Below are positions 53,165-61,788 of a stretch of 61,788 bases of DNA, piece by piece. How positions within the stretch are numbered: position 1 is the stretch's first letter; each line of letters starts with the position of its first letter. A program made the position numbers and the translations under genes. The stretch is from positions 1 through 61,788 of the forward strand of contig JAAMPI010000131.1 in assembly GCA_013054445.1 (NCBI GenBank), written 5' to 3'. Source of the stretch: Cudoniella acicularis (lineage: Eukaryota; Ascomycota; Leotiomycetes; Helotiales; Helotiaceae). The notes under the pieces were generated by a model. The model did not search any database. It saw only the letters and a program-made list of their open reading frames with translations, and was not told the DNA's origin.

Positions 53165-53970
53165 CTTGGGTTTTCTCTCTTTTGTAAGTCATGACGTATT
53201 CTAGTTAAGCTGACAGTAACGTACCTGATGAGGGGAACTCGCAAAAGCCCTGCAATAGAGTCGAAAGAAGCAGAGCGATGGAGATCGTCGTGGTTGCGTT
53301 TTCGGATCTTCTGGTCTGAGGGGATGAGGCTCTTTTGACATACGTGAGCTCTCGCCCTGACATTCAGGTCGGGCATAGTCTTTGCTCGGCTCACGACTTT
53401 CTGCCTTAGCCAACCAAATTCTGACACGAGGAAATATCATACCCTCCGCATAGCGAGGCTGCGTTATCCTTAGCAGTTGCAAGCTCATAGGGCCGGCCCA
53501 CGGACTGTCAACGGAACACCATCCTTTAATTAGGATGCTAGGAGATAGGAAAACTTCCTATATGATGCGGCAAGCATTCAATTCATGGATATGGATAGCT
53601 TATACAGTTCCCGTATTGACTCTCGATAATTATTAGTAGTTCGAGTAGTTCTCGGGGCTGGGTTGAAGGTAACCGGGCCTGAAGTCACGCATAGTGAGGC
53701 TTGGCGGCAGGTGACGAGCGGCTGGTAGGTAACTCCAGGCCAACATGTCGCGTCTACTATCGCCACCGCGTCTTTGTTGTTTTTAGCCAATCATTATATT
53801 TGTTATCTAGGATCTGTACTCTAAAGAGGGATCACACCTGGCTCAGATAAACAATGTCCTTTTAATCAGGTTCGCGTCTTGAAAACTCTCTATTTCTCTA
53901 TGTCACGTACCTACTCTTCGTAAAGCAATTTTGCCTGACCTTGGTTAGAGTAAACGCTCTCCCCTCTCTG
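53165..53970. other. Interval without a supported gene
   Basis: Normal to moderately AT-rich. Overlapping frames on both strands (up to 121 codons at 53427-53062 on minus) have no motif and overlap the small Cys protein gene. No RNA gene seen. Confidence 0.4.
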
Positions 53971-53971
53971 T

Positions 53972-55210
53972 TTGAACCCGTCATCCCACCGAACCCAACG
54001 TATTATAGCAGACTCAAGGAAACATTTGACTATTACCGTTGACGACCGGCCTATAATAGTTAGAAGTAAGAGGGGTACTACTGTCGGCACGAACCTGCCA
54101 GCCTCGAAATCTGGATATATATCAACCCCTCTAGCTATATCCGAAAGATCTAAGAAACGCGTACGATTCTTAGACCTAAGACTAGAAACAGAACTCGAAT
54201 CCGTATCCGTATCTTCCGGGCTTATACTATTTATACGTCGGACAACCCTCTTCTTATTAGCGCCTCTAGCGGGTCACTATATTCTACCTACAACTCTTCG
54301 AAATCGCGGCGATTATAGCATACCGATATCTAGGACTATATAGTTTGAGCCGCTACGACAGATGCTTGATAGTCGGGTTAAAAGGAGGTTAAGGAGACAT
54401 AGGTTAAGTGAAGAAGCAAATAATATTGAGTTGGAAACCAGGCGGGAAGTGAAACTTTTACGAACGGAGGTCGAACGACTTAAAAGTCAATTAGAGGCTA
54501 GATACGTAGAGATATAAAGCATTAGGGATATAGAAGATCTAGGAGATCAGGAAGAGTCAGGAAATCTAATTGTAGAACTCACCGCTAGAGTCTAAGAGCT
54601 CGAACTATAAGTTATAGGTCTAAAGGCCGAGCTCTACTAAAAGGAGGTTAAATCGGGTATTAAAGTTACGGATTTGTTCGAGGATAATAGCCGAGTAATC
54701 ACTAATAGTAATCTCTAGGAGACCCACGTCTATAACGATACGATCAATAGTCTAACTAGGCTCGACACATCTTTCCTATCACCGCCGCCTACGATGTCGA
54801 ATACCCCGTGCCTATATTCGTCTACCGTAAATACTCGAGCTCTATCTTTAATCCCTAATATAGATTCCCCGAACGAGGTCTTAAATATTTAGCTTTAGTT
54901 AGAGTTAGAATTAAAAGAAATTAGGCTCGCTAACCACATACTAAGGACCGCTTAGTCATCTATTATTAGACCGAGAAAGGAGAAAGTGGATATAGAAACT
55001 CATGTCGTTAGAGTCAGGGAGCGTAGACAAGGGACCAGGTAGATGTCGATACTCGTGCCCTTCTCTACCCTTAATACCTTAGATTAAAGTGTAGAGAAAT
55101 GGCCTATATCAAGATCTAGCGACAAAGAAGGAGGATACTACGAAAAGGAAGATAATAAGGGTATAAGTATAGATAATAAATTTTTAAGGCGACGAGGGTA
55201 GAATAAACTT
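53972..55210 (+). pseudogene. RIP-degraded long ORF with coiled coil
   Basis: The first 123 codons are open and basic (SKRGTTVGTNLPASKSGYIS, SKKRVRFLDLRLETELESVS). The frame continues past a stop with SRVKRRLRRHRLSEEANNIE and LETRREVKLLRTEVERLKSQ, a clear Leu/Glu/Arg coiled coil, then more helices to about 55200 with TAG/TAA at Gln/Trp-type positions. I do not recognise the family. It may be a retroelement gag-like or structural protein gene; neither is supported further. Confidence 0.4.
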
Positions 55211-57074
55211 CTTTAAGGGGGTATATGTTTGGCCCTAGAGGTTATAGGAGTTTGTTTTCGGGGGTCTTAACAGACAATATATACGAGTAAGGATAAGCAT
55301 CGTCATCTCGTTCCTCGTTACTACTCTGACTATTTACGGAGGACTATAGAGTAGGATAGGAATATAGCGGTTAGATGTCTACTATTTCTTGTTTATAATA
55401 ATATAAAGTCTCCTCCCGTCTTATCCTTCCTACTATACGGCATTCCTCTAGCCTCGATTAATAAAGCTATTACCACCGATAATAATGTCTCCTCTATACT
55501 AGGTAGGAGACTAGAAAGCGCTTGGTTTAATGATCGCTATTATCTTTAAATTCTAGCTCCGAGTTAGAGATAATAACAAACTCGAGAGGCTAGGCAGAAA
55601 TCGATAGAGATGACTTTCTAGCCGATACTCGAACTAGCTTTCTAGGACGTTGGCTCTATACTCTATCTCTCGTGTCTTGTACTAGCCCTCTCTTTAAGGT
55701 ATTACGAGGCCTCGTAACACGAGCTACGACCCGCGATCCGGATCTAGTCATTGTTTGCCCCTATTTCTTAGTAGTCCTAGTAGCTGTTAGTACTTTATTA
55801 TATATACCCGTAACACCTTTTATACTATAGCTACTTTCCTTCGTAGAAGGAGTAGCCCTTTAGGCATTAAGATATGTGTTTGCCGATAGAGGCTCGTCTC
55901 GTAGGACTTAGGCTATGTTCGTATGATTTAGTGCTCGAGCTTTTTCGAGGGAAAGTGGTTAAGATAAAGTTGCGGAGTAAGGGCGACACTAGCTAGTAAT
56001 CGCGCCCGGTGGCTTTAGGGTTCCGATTACGTTAGGCTTCGATCGTAAATTTATATTACCTCTTTAGATAAGAGGGGCACTATTTTCGTCGTCGACGGTA
56101 TCTGTCTCTTAATACCTAAGCCGGTTCGCCTTAACAAGTAGCTTTACTAGTTCTCTTACGCTAATTGTTTAGAGTCGCACCTCGAAGGCGAGATCAAGAA
56201 ACTACTCGCTTATAGACTCGAGTATCTCCTTACTATAAGCCTCTAGGATTACGCGTACGAGGAGTGAGCCGGTCGTAGCCTTCCCGATCGAGGGAGTAGT
56301 GACAGCGTCGCTCTTTACTTAGGAGCTCGGGTCGGGGGCGATAGAACTAGGTGCGGAAGACATTATAATACCTTATAGGGGTACGGTTACTCGTACGAAA
56401 GTATCGTCCGCGGCGTAGAAGAGCTCGGGAAATATATATACGAAGATAAGTAGAACTACTATGTTTGCTTATAACATGATATACGTGTTAGGCTATATTT
56501 GCGTAGTAAATGATCGTTTTTTAATAGTGAGCCGGAGATAGCCTTCTCTGTTCTAGACTAAGCGAGTATAAGAATCACTATATATCTAGGGCTTTTAACA
56601 ATTATATTATAAGGTAATATTTTATTTCGAATAGGTTTAAACCGACTATCTTATCTTACTACGACATATATAGCTTGCGTTAGTCTAGAATTAAACCGTC
56701 GTTAAGTCAATAGCGATATATAAGGGAGCGGCCTTTTAGGTTCCTACGACTAAAGCCTATTAAATCGGTTATTATAGATTTACGCGGGAGTAGCGGTGGC
56801 TAGTGGCTTAGTGGCGATGGCTAGCGGGCGGAGGCTAGCGGGTAGAAAATTCCGTATATTACGAAACACGACTTTTTATAACTATCCCTCGTAGCGTAAG
56901 AACATTATAATCGTAGATAGAGGGCTTGTCACTATAACGGATCAGGCCTAGTCAGAGATCCTTAAGAATAATCCTATTAGGAAAGGTCTTAATACCTTTC
57001 GTATCTTTTTTAATTTAATTTATAAAGATAGAAGTATTTCCTATACTCCGGACGCGGTCGGTTAGCTTGGCTNC
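55211..57074. other. RIP-degraded tract, no recognised gene
   Basis: Stops in all frames. It contains a short segment shared with 50880-50933 (see separate entry) and an N at 57073. Confidence 0.45.
56275..56330 (+). repeat. Short segment shared with 50878-50933
   Basis: CCTTCCCGATCGAGGGAG followed by AGTGA.AGCGTCGCTC and GGAGCTC is present in both places. The 56275 copy has T for C and A for G at the differing sites, as RIP would produce. The wider family is not identified. Confidence 0.7.
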
Positions 57075-57079
57075 AGAAG

Positions 57080-59320
57080 GTAAGACAGTCTAGCGTTTGT
57101 TTGAATACCTCCTGTCTAATTAGTATATAGATATCTAGAATCTCACTCTCGATCTCCTCTTCGCTCTACGAAATCTCCCTACTATTCGTCTCTTACGGTT
57201 AAAGACAAGTCATAGCACCCTTCGTAGCGATCTCCTAAAACTCAATTCCGCCGTCAGCTCCGACGACTTCTACTTCGACCGTATTAAACCTCTATTAACT
57301 ACGGCCCTTACCGACAATCGGGACGATATACTTATCTAGGATCAAGTCTACTACGCCGTTACCGAATCCACCCCGCCTCCCTAACTCATACTATCTTCCT
57401 TCTAACAAACCCTATAGCTACGTAACACGAATAGCTTCGCGAATTCGTCTAAACATCGCAAGTACGTAGATGTTATACTAAAGGAGGAGCTCGGCCCTAT
57501 ATATGTCGGGCTCTATAACTTCTACGAGACATTTCTTAGAGGCGTGGCAGATCTTAAAACGGTATCTAAGGCCGTCTTTAAGAAGTATAGAGAAGGCAGA
57601 AATCTACTCTATCGTAAAGGATAGAGTAGATAGCCGGAAGACGCGAATCAGGATGATGTCTTAGACTAGTTTACGGACTTGTATAGGCAACTAGCGGAGT
57701 TTGCGGGGGATCATAGGCTAAAGGCGACTAGACGAAGGCTATTGGCATAGCCTAACAAGCCGGTTTAAGGTTCTACGGCGGAGCGCAAGCTAGACATTAG
57801 CTTCGTTAGCAACTCTTAGGCTAGGAAAGACTCTCGATATCACTAGTCGTAGATCCTTATACCCGGAGAACTAAAGAGTAACCCGTCTGCCGACATAGCT
57901 TCGAAGGCATAGCTTGACCTTAGGAGGTATGTAAGAGAGGTGCTCGCTACTTAAGACACCCGTCGCTTCGTCTTAGGCTTTACTATCTACGGATCTTTTA
58001 TAAGGATATAGGAGTTTGACCGGCTCGGGGGGATCGTATCTAAACAATTCGACATTAACGAAGATAGCCTATAGTTTATGTCTATAATCCTCGCGTTTCT
58101 CTAGATAAATAAGGAACAACTAGGGTTCGATCTTATAGTTATTATAGAAAATGGCTAGCGGTTTATTAAGATTTAACGGAATAGTCCTACGGAGCGGCTT
58201 ATTATCGACGGGTTAATAATACGGGCGCGTTATATATCCGGCCGGGTAACGACTTACTAGAAGGCATATCGCGAGGGAGACCCGCAGACACCGCTTGTTA
58301 TTAAGGACTCCTAGTAATATATAGAGCGTAAGGAAGAAGGAGAGCTACTCCGAGAGGCGACTAAAAAGGGCGTTGTCAACGTGGCCTGATATTATTACTA
58401 TAAGATTGTCCGGGTCCTCGGTACGGATAACGACGTTCGAAGTAATGTTCGGAAGGGACTAGATATTATAAAGGCGGAAAACTATCGGCCGGGACGTTCG
58501 GTGATATCTTTAAGCACGAGTATAGCTAGTATACGGAAAGGTCGTAGTAGTAGCACCGCTAGCTTAAAGCGGTTATCTAGTCAGACTAGCGTACCTTTAC
58601 CGCCTAGTAAGCGGTCCTGTTCGACATCGCCGACGAAGGCCGATAATAATATTCTACTAAATCGAGTATATCGGCGTGTTATCCTTCGTGATTATAGGAA
58701 GCCGATCTATAAGGCCGGCTCCCGAGCAGCTCTACTTGCCGCGCTAGAGGGCTATATTAAAGGCCACGAGTCCTTACGTAAAGCCGGCTTCCTTTATAAA
58801 GACATCTTAATTAATAACCTTATAATAAATAAAGACGAAGAGAACCCTTCCTAGCCTTCGTTCTTGATCGACCTCGACCTTAAGATTAAAGAAACACGGA
58901 GGGAGGCTTCCGGTACTAGAGGCAAGACTAGTACGAGGGCTTTTATAGCCATCGGGGCCCTCTTTAGCGAGTAGTATTTATTTATATATAACCTCGAGTT
59001 AATATTCTAGGTGCTTTTCTAGATCTATATTCACTATAATAGACCAAATCAGGAAAGGGTTATTCTATAATTCGATAAGTAGAACTACGTAGACATAGAA
59101 GAGTTGGCCAAACTAAAATTAGACATTATAGCGAAGGAGGCAATTTTTATAAAGACAATTACCGATAATTTTACGTCTTATTTCGAGCCGCTTATTCTAT
59201 AGGTAAATAGGCTACGGAAGATTGTCTTCCCGAGAGACAGGCCGTAGGAACAGGAAGACGAAAGGCTCTACCCTCGAATAAAAGGGATTCTCCGGGAGGT
59301 ATACGAGGACTTGACTTAAT
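57080..59320 (+). pseudogene. RIP-degraded FunK1-type protein kinase
   Basis: FunK1 (PF17667) kinases are fungal protein kinases, expanded in some lineages. The plus strand retains most of the protein: HRKYVDVILKEELGP-like sequence near 57450, GLYNFYETFLRGVADLKTVS, then GSTAERKLDISFVSN, ILIPGELKSNPSADIASKAQ (with stops), DTRRFVLGFTIYGSFIRI, EFDRLGGIVSKQFDINEDSL, EGELLREATKKGVVNVA, a fully open stretch at 58501-58854 (SSSTASLKRLSSQTSVPLPP, RVYRRVILRDYRKPIYKAGS, GFLYKDILINNLII with HRDIS.NN changed to YKDILINN), and FLIDLDLKIKE (DFG-equivalent DLD). Stops are TAG/TAA at Gln/Trp. The catalytic His-Arg is altered, so it is inactive. Confidence 0.85.
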
Positions 59321-61788
59321 AGACAAGCGTAATAGAAGGGATACTAAGTCCGCGTATCAGGAGCCCGCTATTATGACCTAGTAGGAGATCGAAAGCACTG
59401 AGCTTAAGGCGGTGTATAAGGTCGAAGCTCTATAGGGCTCGGTAGGAGAGACCTAGGTATAGATAGCGTAAGGAACAGTTTAGAGGCTCTGTCTATAGCG
59501 CAATCATATACTAAGGGCACTCGAAACCCGGCCTTAATTATTACGTTTACTAGACGCTCTAGTATTAAGGATCAAACAGAGGCGGTTAGAGTTAGGATCG
59601 ACCTTTTTATAACGAAGCCGGTGGCGCTTAAAGAGGTAGGAAAGATTATCGACAACTAGGCTACGAATCGTAAAAGTAAAGAGATAGACATTAATAGGAA
59701 TAGTAGAAGTGGTTAAGATATAACAGATCCCTTGACTTATATTATAATACTAAGGAGGTCAAAAACCGTATTCCTATATCTAGTGTCTTATAATACTGTC
59801 TTTTTTCCTAAAGGGATATTACTACTATATATAGAGCTCCGGGTACTAATAACAATTTTACTATTCCGTTTAATAGCCAATTTCGCGACATTACTAATAA
59901 TAAGTCGCCCTCCTTTAAGGCTATTCTAGGATATCTTAAATCTATCTACGTATCCCGATCCCCTGCCACTACCGACAGTTTTCGCTCTAACCACCCTCCC
60001 CTAACATATTATAAAATTTTTATTACACATCGTAGAAGAGCCTAACGATAGAAAAGCGCAGCCTATTAGATAGGAAGCAAGCTTAGGTATCAAGCAGGTA
60101 GCCTTATTAGGATTTGACTAATCGTAGTCGTACTATAGCCTCTCCTTTAAAGGGAAATTCCCTAGGCTAGATTAGACGAGTGCTATAGCTATAAACAAAT
60201 CACCTCTGTCTATATACGTGTGTAGATAGAAGCCAGAACATAGGCAGGAAGGGGATCTCTAGTCACGCTAAGGCAAGAAACGATCTATTTCTTAAAAGAA
60301 TAGGACCTCTTTAAACCTTGCTAACCGGGGCGTCAAAGCCTAAGCAGTAGTAACTTATTAGTCGAGAATCGATTGATTTATTAAAGAAAGATAGAGAATA
60401 TGACTATATATATATAAAACAGGACAAAAGAGTACTAGAACGACGAAGAGTGCCTTTAAGTGATCTTATATATAATATAACTTTAATCTGAGCTCTTTCC
60501 TGCTATATAGGTCTTAATAAGATCCTTATATATTTAGCCTTATTAACCTAGCTATTATCATCTTCTAGATATCCTTTCTACTTGACCTAGTATTAGGTAA
60601 TTATCTTCTTACGTCTCCTTCGACTAACTAGGACAACTTGATTATCTATAACTCGCTTAACTTCGAACTAGTTATCCTCGAGGTCTATAGCGGATGGCCT
60701 AGTTTCCTAAACAGCTTTTTCGTTAAGCTATTAAGATTCTAAGTCTTAATAAGAAGTAGGTATGCCTTCTATAGAGCCGTTACTAGGACTACTATAGGCT
60801 CTACTGATATATATGTCGGGTAGCTCTTCGTGATCTAGAATATTCCGTAGATCTAGTTTATAATAAGCAAACGGTATAAAGATTAAATAAACAGTCTCGA
60901 GTTACCTAGATCTAACGAGTCGCCGACAAACATAAAATCTTTATTAAAGCATTTACGCCCTCCTTTCTTAATAGCTATATCTTTATATATCAGAACATTA
61001 GTTGACTCCCCTAATAGCTTCTCCTCGGGTAGAGTGTCTCTAATAGTCGAAAGGTCTAGCTAGTCACTATCGTCCGCTAGGGTAATAAAAGCTCCTATAT
61101 TTAGTCAGACTCAAGCCTCCGAAATATCGGTGTTATTAACATATACTCGGAGCTATAGTAACATATATAAGAGACTCACTAGCCTCTAAGGCTTAAGACT
61201 CTTCGTCGAGGTCTATAAGGTCCTCTACTTCGATTATATTATATTCCGACGCTATGTTATACACCTTAGAAGACTCCGTTATAGAGTTCGATTTATAAGA
61301 GGTAGTAGTAAAGCTTTGACGTAGTGATAAGCGAATTGTGTTGTCTCCGACAGGTACGGCGATATCTAGTATAGAAAGAAGGAGTAGGTTAATATTACTA
61401 TTAGCGTTATTAGGAATTTATAGTACTAGCGTATAAGTCGCGCTCTCGCATACGTCTGTTATTAGAGTTAAAGCCCTCGAATTAAGTAAAGGCGGCGTTG
61501 ATAGAGCTGTCGAAGGAGTAGTTGATAGCGTACTTAAAGGAGGAGAACGAATAGCTATTAGATTCGAGGTATTAGGGCCTTTTCGACACCACTATTCCGC
61601 CGTCTAGTATATAAATTCGTATACTGATTTAGAGTATTCTTTAACATCCGTGTCTAGTTCGCGCTTAATAACGCTTCTGACCCTCTTAGTTTTAGGGCAA
61701 CTAGCGTCTACTTTATCTAGTAGTCGAGATTTCTTCGCTCTCTTAACGAATTTAGTACTATAATTGTTCTAAAGGTAAAATTTCACCT
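59321..61788. other. RIP-degraded tract to the window end
   Basis: TA-rich, stops in all frames. A minus-strand reading near 60960-60720 (FNKDFMFVGDSLDLGNSRLF) persists across TAG codons but I cannot name it. No RNA gene or repeat array seen. Confidence 0.45.

Noticed and set aside
1..61788. tRNA, rRNA or other structured RNA genes
   Set aside because: I scanned both strands by eye for tRNA-type arms and found no convincing candidate; a covariance search was not possible.

Overview
The window looks like a compartmentalised accessory region of a filamentous ascomycete, most likely a Leotiomycete/Helotiales-type genome (inference). The reasons are short 48-115 bp GT..AG introns, fungus-specific families (HET, NACHT with a SesB-like hydrolase, 2EXR, FunK1, Fungal_trans_2, pogo/Fot1 transposase), and long TA-rich tracts in which recognisable genes carry TAG/TAA exactly where Gln (CAG/CAA) or Trp (TGG) codons are expected. 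That last pattern is the signature of repeat-induced point mutation (RIP). Intact, higher-GC islands sit inside this RIP-degraded matrix.

Layout. 1-9475: RIP-degraded host-type genes (ferric reductase on -, an unidentified gene on -, GH18 chitinase on +) and a Ser-rich tandem-repeat ORF. 9476-16610: element E1, 7.13 kb, with 38-bp terminal inverted repeats (TIRs) and a TA target duplication; it carries an intact pogo/Fot1 DD35D transposase plus a 2EXR protein, a small K/E-rich protein and an aminoglycoside-phosphotransferase-fold kinase. 16611-19739: degraded DNA with a SUR7/PalI-like fragment. 19740-26909: element E2, 7.17 kb, inverted relative to E1, with related TIRs and about 0.5 kb of homologous subterminal sequence at each end, but different contents. 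E2 has no visible transposase and one six-exon gene predicted to encode a 1,436-aa fusion: alpha/beta hydrolase, NACHT ATPase, first WD40 strand, then a Fungal_trans_2 regulatory domain. 26910-36900: RIP-degraded PAQR, DUF3435-like, Nudix and nucleoside-hydrolase-like relics around one intact unknown gene. 36908-39987: element E3, 3.08 kb, TIRs plus TA, carrying a HET-ankyrin gene. 40000-49300: degraded Tc1/mariner transposase, HET gene and unknown paralogue. 49300-53970: an intact island (von Willebrand A protein, dolichol-kinase relic, MADS-like protein, small unknowns). 53970-61788: RIP-degraded ORF and FunK1 kinase.

Together, the most notable feature is three TA-flanked TIR elements whose interiors are host-type genes. 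Two of them carry allorecognition/immune-type genes (a NACHT receptor and HET-ankyrin). E1 holds the only intact transposase seen and is the natural candidate to mobilise E2 in trans. The E1/E2 relationship and the exon joins were read by eye; no search or RNA evidence was available.
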